Shown here: piece by piece, positions 15,873 to 24,292 of the stretch
How the letters are laid out: each line of letters opens with the position of its first letter
Position numbering within the stretch: the stretch's first letter is position 1
Origin: Treponema sp.
GTDB taxonomy: Bacteria; Spirochaetota; Spirochaetia; Treponematales; Breznakiellaceae
Direction: 5' to 3'
NCBI GenBank assembly: GCA_031279635.1
Contig: JAITIC010000028.1
Span: forward strand, 1-37,612
DNA: 37,612 bases
Notes under the pieces: model-generated
The model's database searches: none
Seen by the model: only the letters and a program-made list of their open reading frames with translations
What the model was told of the DNA's origin: nothing
Translations under genes and position numbers: made by a program

Positions 15873-18326
15873 ATGGCGAAATATCCCTTTGAGACTATTG
15901 AGACCAAGTGGCAGCGTTATTGGGCGGAGCATAAAACATTCAAAGCGGCGGAGGATCCTTCGATTCCGAAGGAGAGGCGCCGTTATGTGCTTGACATGTT
16001 TCCCTATCCTTCCGCCCAGGGCCTGCACGTGGGCCACCCCGAAGGCTATACGGCTACGGACATCTACTGCCGTTACCTCCGCATGACCGGGTATAACGTG
16101 CTGCACCCCATGGGCTTTGACGCCTTCGGCCTTCCCGCGGAAAATTATGCCATAAAAACCGGTACCCATCCGGCGATTACTACCGCCGCGAACATAGAGC
16201 GTTTCCGTTCGCAGATAAAGGCCCTGGGTTTTTCCTACGACTGGGATCGGGAGGTGGACACTTCAAGCGGGGAATACTACCGCTGGACCCAGTGGATATT
16301 CCTCAAACTGTTCGAGAAGGGCCTTGCCTACGAAGCGGAAAGCCCGATCAACTGGTGCCCTTCCTGCAAGACGGGTCTTGCCAACGAGGAAGTGAAGGAG
16401 GGTCTCTGCGAGCGCTGCGGCGCTAAAGTTACGCGCAAGCGAATCCGCCAGTGGATACTCAAAATAACCGCCTACGCCGAGCGGCTCCTCAGAGACCTGG
16501 ACGGCCTTGACTGGCCCGAGCCGGTGAAGCTGATGCAGCGCAACTGGATCGGCCGCAGTGAGGGCGCCGACGTGGTCTTCGCGATTGACGGGCATCCTGA
16601 GACGCTGGAGATTTACACTACGAGGCCGGATACTCTGTTCGGCGCGACTTACATGGTCCTCGCGCCGGAGCATCCTCTGGTGGAAAAGATCACTACGCCG
16701 GAACGGAAGGGGGCGGTGGCGGCCTATCTTGAGGAATCCGCGCGCAAGAGCGATCTTGAACGCACGGACCTGGCAAAAGAAAAAACCGGCGTGTTTAGCG
16801 GCGCGTACGCGCTGAACCCGGTCAACAACGCGAAAATCCCCATCTGGATCGCCGATTACGTGCTTATCTCCTACGGCACCGGCGCGATTATGGCGGTGCC
16901 CGCCCACGATGAACGCGACTGGGACTTCGCCAAGGCCTTTGACCTGCCGATTGTGATGGTTGTGGCCGCCGAAAAACCGGAGGCGGGCAGGGACTACTCC
17001 GCCGAGCCGGCCGAATGTACCATAGCGGACGGTTACTCGGTGAACTCAGGCCCCTTTACCGGCCTCCCAACCGGCGAGGCGAAGGAGCGCATAACGGACT
17101 GGCTTGCGGAGAAAGGCATCGGCAAACGGGCGGTGAACTACAAGCTCAGGGACTGGATATTCAGCCGCCAGCGCTACTGGGGCGAGCCTATTCCCATAGT
17201 GCATTGTGAAAAGTGCGGCATTGTACCCCTGCCTGAAAACGAGCTTCCTCTGAAACTGCCTGAGGTAAGATCCTACGCCCCCACCGGTACCGGCGAATCG
17301 CCCCTGGCCGGTATCGACGAATGGGTACACACCGCCTGCCCCCGCTGCGGCGGCAGGGCAAAACGGGAAACCAACACCATGCCCCAGTGGGCGGGTTCCT
17401 GCTGGTACTACCTGCGCTACCTCGATCCCCGCAATGATAAAGCCTTCGCGGCAAAGGACAAGGTTGATTACTGGGCGCCGGTGGACCTCTACGTCGGCGG
17501 CGCGGAACACGCCGTCCTCCACCTCCTGTACAGCCGCTTCTGGCACAAGGTACTCTACGACCTGGGGCTGGTAAACACGCCTGAGCCTTTCCTGCGACTC
17601 ATTAACCAGGGCATGATCCTGGGCGAGGACAATCAGAAAATGAGCAAAAGCCGGGGGAATGTGATCAACCCCGACGACATTATCAGAAACTACGGGGCGG
17701 ACTCGATGCGGCTCTACGAGATGTTCATGGGGCCGCTGGAAGTGAGCAAGCCGTGGATCACCGCGGGGCTTATCGGCGTGTCGCGCTTTCTGGAACGGAT
17801 CTGGGTCATCGGTGAAAAGCCGCTCTGCGATGCCGCGCCGGGAAGCGAGGCGGCGGGCGGCAAGGCCCTGCTCAAGCTCTTCCATCGCACTATCAAAAAA
17901 GTGAGCGAAGACACGGCAGGCATCAACTTCAACACCGCCATCAGCCAGATGATGATTTATTCCAACGAGCTTGCCAAGCTCGCCGAAATCCCCCGCGGCC
18001 TCTGGGAGCCTCTGGTGATCATGCTGGGCGCTTATGCCCCTCATCTGTGCGAGGAACTGTGGGAAAAGCTGGGCCACGCCGAATCGGTATCCGCCTGCTC
18101 CTGGCCGCGCTATGACGAGCAATTGACCCTTGACGAGGAAGTAACGGTCGTGGCTCAGGTGAACGGCAAGATACGCGACAAGTTCACCGCCCCCGCCGGG
18201 ACCGCAAAGGCGGAGCTTGAAAAAACCGCCCGGACTCTGCCCGGCGTGCTCAAGTGGACTGAGGGGCATACGGTGGTGAAGGTTATCTCCGTGCCGGACA
18301 AGCTGGTGAATATTGTGGTGAAGTAG
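15873..18326 (+). CDS. leuS: Leucyl-tRNA synthetase
   Basis: The enzyme charges tRNA(Leu). The 817-residue length and motif order are standard for bacterial LeuRS. The start is [17 protein letters not shown], the HIGH signature appears as [10 protein letters not shown] (about residue 50), and zinc-type Cys pairs occur at CPSCKTG/CERCG. The CP1 editing domain has [13 protein letters not shown] and [13 protein letters not shown] second Cys cluster (CEKCG, CPRCGG) and KMSKS as [10 protein letters not shown] (about 590) follow. The C-terminal domain ends with [17 protein letters not shown] lies 10 nt before ATG 15873. In-frame upstream codons from 15720 include a hairpin region and are not part of the protein. 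Confidence 0.97.
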   Translation: MAKYPFETIETKWQRYWAEHKTFKAAEDPSIPKERRRYVLDMFPYPSAQGLHVGHPEGYTATDIYCRYLRMTGYNVLHPMGFDAFGLPAENYAIKTGTHPAITTAANIERFRSQIKALGFSYDWDREVDTSSGEYYRWTQWIFLKLFEKGLAYEAESPINWCPSCKTGLANEEVKEGLCERCGAKVTRKRIRQWILKITAYAERLLRDLDGLDWPEPVKLMQRNWIGRSEGADVVFAIDGHPETLEIYTTRPDTLFGATYMVLAPEHPLVEKITTPERKGAVAAYLEESARKSDLERTDLAKEKTGVFSGAYALNPVNNAKIPIWIADYVLISYGTGAIMAVPAHDERDWDFAKAFDLPIVMVVAAEKPEAGRDYSAEPAECTIADGYSVNSGPFTGLPTGEAKERITDWLAEKGIGKRAVNYKLRDWIFSRQRYWGEPIPIVHCEKCGIVPLPENELPLKLPEVRSYAPTGTGESPLAGIDEWVHTACPRCGGRAKRETNTMPQWAGSCWYYLRYLDPRNDKAFAAKDKVDYWAPVDLYVGGAEHAVLHLLYSRFWHKVLYDLGLVNTPEPFLRLINQGMILGEDNQKMSKSRGNVINPDDIIRNYGADSMRLYEMFMGPLEVSKPWITAGLIGVSRFLERIWVIGEKPLCDAAPGSEAAGGKALLKLFHRTIKKVSEDTAGINFNTAISQMMIYSNELAKLAEIPRGLWEPLVIMLGAYAPHLCEELWEKLGHAESVSACSWPRYDEQLTLDEEVTVVAQVNGKIRDKFTAPAGTAKAELEKTARTLPGVLKWTEGHTVVKVISVPDKLVNIVVK

Positions 18327-18336
18327 CGTTTATTCG

Positions 18337-18505
18337 AAAGTCTGGTTTAATACCCCAAGGCAAGCTCGCTTGCCAAGCTCACTCCGGCTCAAATAACGCA
18401 ACGCTTACAGGAACTTGGTATTAAACCCAAGAACCCGCTTGCGCGGGGGAGGGTATAATAAACTTCCTATCGAACGGGCCTTCGTTCAAACCAACGCAAC
18501 GTTTA
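18337..18505 (-). repeat. Dispersed hairpin repeat, long copy C
   Basis: Long copy in the opposite orientation to copy B, starting 10 nt after the leuS stop. Inverted copies of GGTTTAATACC (18344-18354) and GGTATTAAACC (18417-18427) enclose the GGCAAGC/GCTTGCC stem. An adjacent CCCGCTTGCGCGGG hairpin follows. Its outer part (to about 18505) diverges from copy B. Confidence 0.85.
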
Positions 18506-18510
18506 AGACA

Positions 18511-18552
18511 GGGGCTGTCCGAATAAGTTTTTCAAACTTTTCGGACAGCCCC
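18511..18552. repeat. Long palindrome beyond repeat C
   Basis: GGGGCTGTCCGAA (18511-18523) and TTCGGACAGCCCC (18540-18552) form a 13-bp stem that continues inside as AAGTTT-TTC-AAACTT. It could terminate leuS, but its place next to a long repeat copy parallels the palindrome beside copy B. Confidence 0.75.
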
Positions 18553-18599
18553 TTGTGGTTATTGTGAAACCGGAATTGCCGTGTCCAGTGCAACGAGGT

Positions 18600-18628
18600 T
18601 TGCATATTATTACTAATTTTGATATAAT
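18600..18628 (+). promoter_or_regulatory. Promoter of the nifS-nifU operon
   Basis: TTGCAT (18600-18605), a 17-nt spacer and a perfect TATAAT (18623-18628). An ATG follows after exactly six bases at 18635, and the nifS start is about 100 nt downstream. Confidence 0.75.
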
Positions 18629-18634
18629 TAGACT

Positions 18635-18706
18635 ATGTCCGCGCGTGAACGCTCATTTCCAGCAATCATTCGTATTTATTCGCGTAATTCGCGGACTTCA
18701 TTATAA
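18635..18706 (+). CDS. Possible 23-codon leader ORF upstream of nifS
   Basis: The ORF starts with MSARERSFPAIIRIY, contains five Arg and five Ser codons, and stops at TAA 18704-18706, 19 nt before the nifS start. The ATG lies six bases after TATAAT, so it would be read from a leaderless mRNA. No homologue is recognised. It may be a regulatory peptide or chance. Confidence 0.35.
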   Translation: MSARERSFPAIIRIYSRNSRTSL

Positions 18707-18725
18707 ATGCAAGACGGAGATGATA

Positions 18726-19949
18726 ATGGCTGAAAATAAAATAGAATCGCAACAAACTCCCCGGCGGGTTTATGTTGATTATAACGCTACTACCCCGCTG
18801 AAACCCGCGGTGAAGGCGGCGGTAATAGAAGATTTGGAAGTGTATGGGAACGCTTCCAGCATGCACGCATCGGGGCGGCTGGCACACGCAAGGGTGGAAC
18901 AGGCCCGGAGCGCGGTGGAAAAACTTTTGGGTGCGCCCGCGGGCACGGTTATTTTTACTTCGGGCGGCTCTGAATCCAACAATACGGTGTTTCAGGCGAT
19001 GCGGCGTCTTGCTTCCGGACCGGACGGCCGCCCCCTGGCCGCGGGCCGTAACGAGTTTATCACTACCGCCATAGAGCATCCCTGCGTGCTTAATTCCGCG
19101 CAGTACCTTAAAAGCCTGGGCTTTAAGGTGATCATTCTGCCGGTGGACGGGTACGGCAAACTCAGAATGGACGAACTGCAAAAAGTCCTCAGCGACAAAA
19201 CCCTCTTTGTGTCGGTCATGGCGGCTAACAACGAGATCGGCACTATCCAGAACATCAAAGAGATAGCGGGCATGGCCAGGGCCGCGGGCGCGTGGATGCA
19301 TACCGACGCGGTGCAGGCGGTGGGGAAGATCCCCCTGAGCGTGGAAGACCTGGGCGTGGATTACCTCACCATGTCGGCTCACAAGATATACGGCCCCAAG
19401 GGAGTGGGCGCCCTGTATGTCCGCAAAGGCGCGCCGCTGTCAGCGCTGATCCACGGCGGCCATCAGGAAGACGGTCTGCGGGCCGGGACATACAACAACA
19501 TCGGCATCCTGGGTTTCGGCAGGGCTGCGGCCATCGCCGCCGCTGAGGTTGAAACATACGGCAGGGAGATTTCGGCCCTCCGCGACCGGCTGCGCGCAGG
19601 GCTTGCCGCGGCCATTCCCAGTATCAAAATAAACGGCCATCCTGATGATCTGTTGCCCAATACCTTGAACGTCTCCTTCCCCGGCGCGGAGGGTGAGGCG
19701 ATTCTGCTCTCCATGGACATAATGGGGATAGAGGCTTCCACCGGTTCGGCCTGCGCGTCGGGAAGCCTTGAACCTTCCCACGTATTGCTGGCCATCGGGG
19801 TAGGGCCGGAACTGGCCCACGGTTCCATTCGTTTTAGTTTGGGATGGGGGAACAGCGCCGGGGACATCGACTATATTATTGAGACTCTGCCTCCCATCAT
19901 TGCCCGGCTCAGAGCCATGTCCACCCTCACGCCGGACGCGGTGCATTAA
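18726..19949 (+). CDS. nifS: Cysteine desulfurase, NifS/IscS type
   Basis: The PLP enzyme takes sulfur from cysteine for Fe-S cluster assembly. The 407-residue chain has VYVDYNATTPLKPAV, FTSGGSESNN, the His of AIEHPCVLN, the PLP-Lys in TMSAHKIYGPKGVGALY (about residue 225), and the active Cys in STGSACASGSLEPSHVL (about 345). The short loop around the Cys is the IscS/NifS (group I) form. ATG 18726 has GGAG seven bases upstream. nifU follows after 11 bp, so sulfur donor and scaffold are made together. No nitrogenase genes are in the window, so housekeeping Fe-S synthesis is the likely role. Confidence 0.93.
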   Translation: MAENKIESQQTPRRVYVDYNATTPLKPAVKAAVIEDLEVYGNASSMHASGRLAHARVEQARSAVEKLLGAPAGTVIFTSGGSESNNTVFQAMRRLASGPDGRPLAAGRNEFITTAIEHPCVLNSAQYLKSLGFKVIILPVDGYGKLRMDELQKVLSDKTLFVSVMAANNEIGTIQNIKEIAGMARAAGAWMHTDAVQAVGKIPLSVEDLGVDYLTMSAHKIYGPKGVGALYVRKGAPLSALIHGGHQEDGLRAGTYNNIGILGFGRAAAIAAAEVETYGREISALRDRLRAGLAAAIPSIKINGHPDDLLPNTLNVSFPGAEGEAILLSMDIMGIEASTGSACASGSLEPSHVLLAIGVGPELAHGSIRFSLGWGNSAGDIDYIIETLPPIIARLRAMSTLTPDAVH

Positions 19950-19960
19950 AAGGAGATAGT

Positions 19961-20554
19961 ATGTCCGATTGGCTTTATTCAGATACGGTGAAGGATCATT
20001 TTACCAGCCCCCGGAATGTGTTATTCGAAGACGAGGCAAGTTTTGACGCCGACGCCAGGGGGCAGACGGGGAATATCAAATGTGGGGATCAGATGCTGAT
20101 GCTCCTCAAGATAAAGGACGATGTTATCACCGACGTGCGCTGGAAGACCTACGGCTGCGCCAGCGCCATCGCCTCCACCAGCATGCTCTCCGAAACTATC
20201 AAGGGCATGTCCATTGAGGACGCCTACAGGATAAAGCCCGAAGACCTGGTTGAAAAACTGGGGGGGCTGCCGGATTACAAGATACATTGCTCCGTGTTAG
20301 GCGACAAGGCCCTGCGCTCCGCCATCGACGACTACCTTGCCAAAACCGGCAGGCCCGGCATGCTCAGGGAAGAAACGACGGAGATATGTCATTGCCTGGG
20401 CATCACCGACAAGGACATTGAAGCCGCCTTCCGCAGGGGCGCCCGCACCTGGGAGCAGCTTCAGCAGGCCACCAAGATCGGCACCGTCTGCGGAAGCTGC
20501 AGGCAAAAAGCCTCGGAACTGCTCCACGGACTGGGGCATATATACGGGAATTAA
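19961..20554 (+). CDS. nifU: NifU-like Fe-S scaffold with a C-terminal BFD domain
   Basis: Residues about 1-125 are the IscU/NifU scaffold with its three cluster Cys in NIKCGDQM, KTYGCASAIA and YKIHCSVLGDKA. Residues about 140-190 are a bacterioferredoxin-like [2Fe-2S] domain with Cys in ICHCLGIT and VCGSCRQK. The third NifU module, the Nfu CxxC domain, is absent; the protein ends at 197 residues instead of about 300. AAAGGAG precedes ATG 19961. It is cotranscribed with nifS. Confidence 0.92.
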   Translation: MSDWLYSDTVKDHFTSPRNVLFEDEASFDADARGQTGNIKCGDQMLMLLKIKDDVITDVRWKTYGCASAIASTSMLSETIKGMSIEDAYRIKPEDLVEKLGGLPDYKIHCSVLGDKALRSAIDDYLAKTGRPGMLREETTEICHCLGITDKDIEAAFRRGARTWEQLQQATKIGTVCGSCRQKASELLHGLGHIYGN

Positions 20555-20584
20555 GGAAAACCGCGGATTACATAAAGGGAATTG

Positions 20585-21847
20585 CTACAGACCCCGGTAT
20601 TCACGTACGGCGTCAATCATCGCTATAACATTTTCCGGTGGAACCTTTGCCAGAATATTGTGAATCGCAGCAAAAACAAAACCGCCTCCGGGGGAAAATA
20701 TTTCAAGCCGCTCGCGTACCTGTTTACGCACTTCCTCAGGCGTTCCTCTGGGCAGTACTTTTTGGGTGTCCACGCCGCCCCCCCAGAATACGATTTTATC
20801 GCCGTATGTGTCTTTAAGATGACGGGGGTTCATGCCGTTTGCGGAACACTGCACCGGGTTTAGGATGTCCATGCCCATATCTATAAATTCGCCGATGAGG
20901 GATTCTACCGCGCCGCAGCTATGGTAAAACACTTTCCACGAGGTGTTTTTATGAACCCAGTCGTTTACCTTTTTGTAGTAGGGTTTGTATAAATCAAGGA
21001 ACACTTCTTTTGACTGCATCAGGCTGCACTGGGTTCCGAAGTCCGTCCCCGAAAGCCAGATTACCTGAATTCGGTCCTCCACGGCCTGCCGGTACATCTC
21101 CATGTTTTTCAATGCTATTTCCGTCTGGTATTCAAAAATGGCGCGTACATATTCCGGGTACAGTACATGCGCGGTAAGCCAGCCTTCTATGTCCCGTATG
21201 CCTTTTGGATTTTTAATCCAGGGACCGGGAATCTCGGCCACATCTCCCAGGCCCATGCCGCCCGCGACGCCCATAACGGCGAAATCGGTTTCTTCATAGA
21301 GACGCTTTGATTCTTTTTCCCAATGCACGCAGTCCTCTTCGGTTTTGAGGGTGTAGTTTTCCTTAAAGTCCTCAATGGGGGTAAGGTTGTCCTCGTCTAC
21401 CGGAGGAGAGCGGTAGATGTTGTCAAAAAACGTACCGCCGGGCGTCATGTGCAGGGAATAGGGAGCGCCGCGCTTTCCGGCGGGATATACAAAAGTGTAA
21501 CCGTTATCCGCCACATCGTATTCAAAATCGGTATTCATCAATGCGGGTGTACCGTCCGGCATATCCCAGCGTTTTTCCCTGGGGCCGCAGAGGCCGAACA
21601 TATTGCCGCGGTTCCACAGCGGCACAACATCAGCGCCGATTTTGGCCAACAGATCAGGTTCCACCGTTCCCAAAAGCTGCATAGGTTCGCATATGTCCAC
21701 CGGATGTTCCGGTAATCCGTAGGCCTTGCGGAGCGCGTAAAGGGTGCTGGCGTTTATGCCGGTCTGCCCGCATCCCCCTATATCGACAGGCACGTAGTCA
21801 GGCTGCCGGTGATTGATAGATTCGATTACCCGTTCTCTTGAAGTCAT
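20585..21847 (-). CDS. Uroporphyrinogen decarboxylase/MtaA-fold protein
   Basis: The 420-residue protein has the UroD/MtaA fold: MTSRERVIESINHRQPDYVP, GADVVPLW, WLSGTDFGTQCSLM, VFYHSCGAVESLIGEFIDMG and DILNPVQCSANGMNP. The His-Ser-Cys resembles the zinc HxC of corrinoid methyltransferases such as MtaA/MtbA; true HemE lacks it. So methyl transfer is more likely than haem synthesis, but no corrinoid protein gene lies nearby. It is the last gene of the sugar ABC operon and overlaps the cupin-like gene by ATGA, with GGAG before the start. Its substrate is unknown. Confidence 0.8.
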   Translation of the reverse strand: MTSRERVIESINHRQPDYVPVDIGGCGQTGINASTLYALRKAYGLPEHPVDICEPMQLLGTVEPDLLAKIGADVVPLWNRGNMFGLCGPREKRWDMPDGTPALMNTDFEYDVADNGYTFVYPAGKRGAPYSLHMTPGGTFFDNIYRSPPVDEDNLTPIEDFKENYTLKTEEDCVHWEKESKRLYEETDFAVMGVAGGMGLGDVAEIPGPWIKNPKGIRDIEGWLTAHVLYPEYVRAIFEYQTEIALKNMEMYRQAVEDRIQVIWLSGTDFGTQCSLMQSKEVFLDLYKPYYKKVNDWVHKNTSWKVFYHSCGAVESLIGEFIDMGMDILNPVQCSANGMNPRHLKDTYGDKIVFWGGGVDTQKVLPRGTPEEVRKQVRERLEIFSPGGGFVFAAIHNILAKVPPENVIAMIDAVREYRGL

Positions 21848-22395
21848 TTGCTGTCTCCGCGTTTTATTTTAAGCTCATAGCCGCCAAAGGCGGTAAGGTT
21901 CAGGGGCAGGTTCAGGCTTTCGGTAACATAGAACGATGGCGGCCGTTTTCCGCAATTCACGATTGCCTCTCCGTGGGGAACACCGGCGCGCATAACAAAG
22001 AAACTAAGTTCCGGATCGTTGTACTTTATCCACAGGGCAATAAAATCGGATTCTGTTAAAGTACCCGCCGCTATTTTCGCGGCAAGCTCCGCCTCGCCCA
22101 AAAACGAAATGGCCAGATACATGGGCTGGGTATCGCCGCCGCCGACAAGCCAAAATTCCTCGTTGTCCGGATGGGTACCAAAGCCCGCGAATTCTTCACG
22201 GTTTACCGTAACACTGATGAGCCGGTGGGGACCGTATCCTTCCTTTGGCTCGTATAACAGCTTCCACACGGTTTCACCCGGCGCGGCGTCAAGTTCATCG
22301 TGCCCGGGGCAAAGGCGCATAATAAGCCCTTTCTTTTCCAGATCATCCATGATTTGCCCGGTCATTTCTACGGGCTGAAGGTAAATGGTATTCAT
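21844..22395 (-). CDS. Cupin-like protein of unknown function
   Basis: The 183-residue protein is predicted mostly beta, with NREEFAGFGTHPDNEEFWLVGG and AGVPHGEAIVNCG in positions that resemble the two metal-binding cupin motifs. No family was recognised with certainty. It starts within the stop of the upstream permease (TAATG) and ends overlapping the UroD-like gene, so it belongs to the transporter operon. A role in processing the imported compound is inference. Confidence 0.65.
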   Translation of the reverse strand: MNTIYLQPVEMTGQIMDDLEKKGLIMRLCPGHDELDAAPGETVWKLLYEPKEGYGPHRLISVTVNREEFAGFGTHPDNEEFWLVGGGDTQPMYLAISFLGEAELAAKIAAGTLTESDFIALWIKYNDPELSFFVMRAGVPHGEAIVNCGKRPPSFYVTESLNLPLNLTAFGGYELKIKRGDSK

Positions 22396-23354
22396 TATAA
22401 TGTCCTCTTTTTCCCCGATCTGTTTTGGGCGATGATAACCAACAATAAAATCAGGCCGGTAATAATTTTTTGCCAGTAAGAATTAATATCCCCCTGCAGG
22501 TTTATGATGTTTTTAATAAATCCGATGATCAAAACGCCGCAGATGGTATGGCCGACTCCTCCCACACCGCCTGAAAGCAGCGTGCCGCCTATGGCTACAG
22601 AGGCTATGGCGTCCATCTCCCAGCCGTCCCCGCTGACAGGCTGTCCGGCCCCAAGACGGGCGCAGAGAATTACCCCGGCCAGGGCGGAAAGAAAGCCGGT
22701 TGTTACATAACTTAAGCTTTTATTGCGCTTAACACGCAGGCCCATCATTCTCGCGGCGTCTTCGTTGCCGCCAATCGCGTAGACACTGCGGCCGAAACTC
22801 GTTCTGCGTGTAACAAAGATCATTACCACCGCCGCGGTCAGAAAAATAATAACCGGAATGGGAATACCGATAAAATAACCGCGCCCCAGGCCGATAAAGA
22901 TTTCGGCCGACCGGTCTACCGCTATGGATCGCATGTCGGTCAACAGATACGCCACGCCCCGGACTGCCATTTGTACCGCCAGCGTCGCGATAAAGGGCAC
23001 AATTTTGAAATTGTTTACAATGAAGCCGTTCACGCCGCCTATAATTATTCCGGCCAGCAAGGAAACCAGTATCGCCGGAACCAGCCCATAGATCGATAAT
23101 TTCGCGGCGATTATTGCCGAAAGGGCTACGGTAGCGCCTACGGAAAGGTCAATTCCCGCAGTTAGTATGACCAGTGTCATGCCGATGGAAACCAAACCTA
23201 CCATGCTTGTTTGGCGTAACACATTGCTTAAATTGCTGTACGTAAAAAACTCACGGTAAATGAGGGACGCCGCCAGCAGCATGACACACAAAGCGATAAA
23301 AGCCCCGTTTTCACAGATCGCCCTTTTTACTGTAGAAAGTTTTAGTTTTGTCAT
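22395..23354 (-). CDS. Sugar ABC permease, YjfF/RbsC type
   Basis: The 319-residue membrane protein has about nine hydrophobic segments and the RbsC-family marks MTLVILTAGIDLSVGATVALS, GGVNGFIVNNF and AIGGNEDAARMMGLRV. It is one of two different permeases in the operon, as in the E. coli galactofuranose importer YtfQRT-YjfF. The start overlaps the other permease by ATGA. Confidence 0.9.
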   Translation of the reverse strand: MTKLKLSTVKRAICENGAFIALCVMLLAASLIYREFFTYSNLSNVLRQTSMVGLVSIGMTLVILTAGIDLSVGATVALSAIIAAKLSIYGLVPAILVSLLAGIIIGGVNGFIVNNFKIVPFIATLAVQMAVRGVAYLLTDMRSIAVDRSAEIFIGLGRGYFIGIPIPVIIFLTAAVVMIFVTRRTSFGRSVYAIGGNEDAARMMGLRVKRNKSLSYVTTGFLSALAGVILCARLGAGQPVSGDGWEMDAIASVAIGGTLLSGGVGGVGHTICGVLIIGFIKNIINLQGDINSYWQKIITGLILLLVIIAQNRSGKKRTL

Positions 23355-24292
23355 AAAGCGTCCTTCTGCAAATAAAGGGCAAAAACAATAATTGCCGATT
23401 TAATTACCAGGGAGAACGCGTAGGGAACGTTGTTCATATTAACCATGGTTGTTATAAGCTGCATGATAAGCGTACCGGTTATAGTGCCTATGATTTTCGC
23501 CCTGCCTCCTGACATTGAAGCGCCCCCCACCGCGACCGCCGCGATACAGTCAAGTTCTATTGCCTTTCCGATATTGTTCGGATCCGCCGACAGCATACGC
23601 ATCGTTTCAAAAGACGCCGCCAAACCGGCAAGCAGGGCGCTTATAATGTAGACGGAAATCAGTACCCCCACGGTATTTATTCCCGCCAAATGGCTTGCCT
23701 GTATGTTGTCGCCCACCGCCTGTATATAACAGCCGAAGGTGGTTCTTTTGAGGATAAAAAGGGCAATGATCGCCGTTACGGCGATAATGACAACCTGAAC
23801 CGGGATTATACCTGCGATTCTGTACAGCCCTATGGCCGAATAGGTGTCGCCGTAAAAAGAAATTACCACGCCATCATTAAAGAGCTGGGCGATGCCTCTG
23901 CCGGAAATCATCAGGATGAGGGTTGCCACTATGGGCTGAAATTTGAATACCCCTACCAGTACGCCATTGAACAGACCGAAGATCAGGGCGGCTCCGAGGG
24001 CAAGGGCCAGGGAAACGCCAAAGGAGGCGTTATTGAAGATTAAAAACTTAGCCAGGACAATGGAAGACAGGGCCATGGTTGAACCTACGGAAATATCAAT
24101 GCCGCCCGTGGCAATAACAAAAGTCATCCCAATGGCTATCATCATTACCGGGAAGGACTGCAGGAGAATATTCCAAAGGGTATTGATATGCACAAAATTC
24201 GGCGTTATAAAGGCGTTTATTATAACCATAAAGAAGAGGACTATGCCTGCGCCGTATTTTGTCAAAACCGCGTTTGCCTTGATAGTAATCAT
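23351..24292 (-). CDS. Sugar ABC permease, YtfT/RbsC type
   Basis: The 313-residue membrane protein has the same fold as the downstream permease: MTFVIATGGIDISVGSTMALS, FGLFNGVLVGVFKF and AVGDNIQASHLAGI. Its ATG overlaps the stop of the ATPase gene. Two unlike permeases probably form a heterodimer channel for a furanose or related sugar; this follows the YtfT/YjfF precedent. Confidence 0.9.
   Translation of the reverse strand: MITIKANAVLTKYGAGIVLFFMVIINAFITPNFVHINTLWNILLQSFPVMMIAIGMTFVIATGGIDISVGSTMALSSIVLAKFLIFNNASFGVSLALALGAALIFGLFNGVLVGVFKFQPIVATLILMISGRGIAQLFNDGVVISFYGDTYSAIGLYRIAGIIPVQVVIIAVTAIIALFILKRTTFGCYIQAVGDNIQASHLAGINTVGVLISVYIISALLAGLAASFETMRMLSADPNNIGKAIELDCIAAVAVGGASMSGGRAKIIGTITGTLIMQLITTMVNMNNVPYAFSLVIKSAIIVFALYLQKDAL

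Noticed and set aside
18683-18700. CGCGTAATTCGCGGACT as a regulatory site before nifS
   Set aside because: Similar phrases are frequent in intergenic DNA of many bacteria, and it shows no clear operator symmetry.
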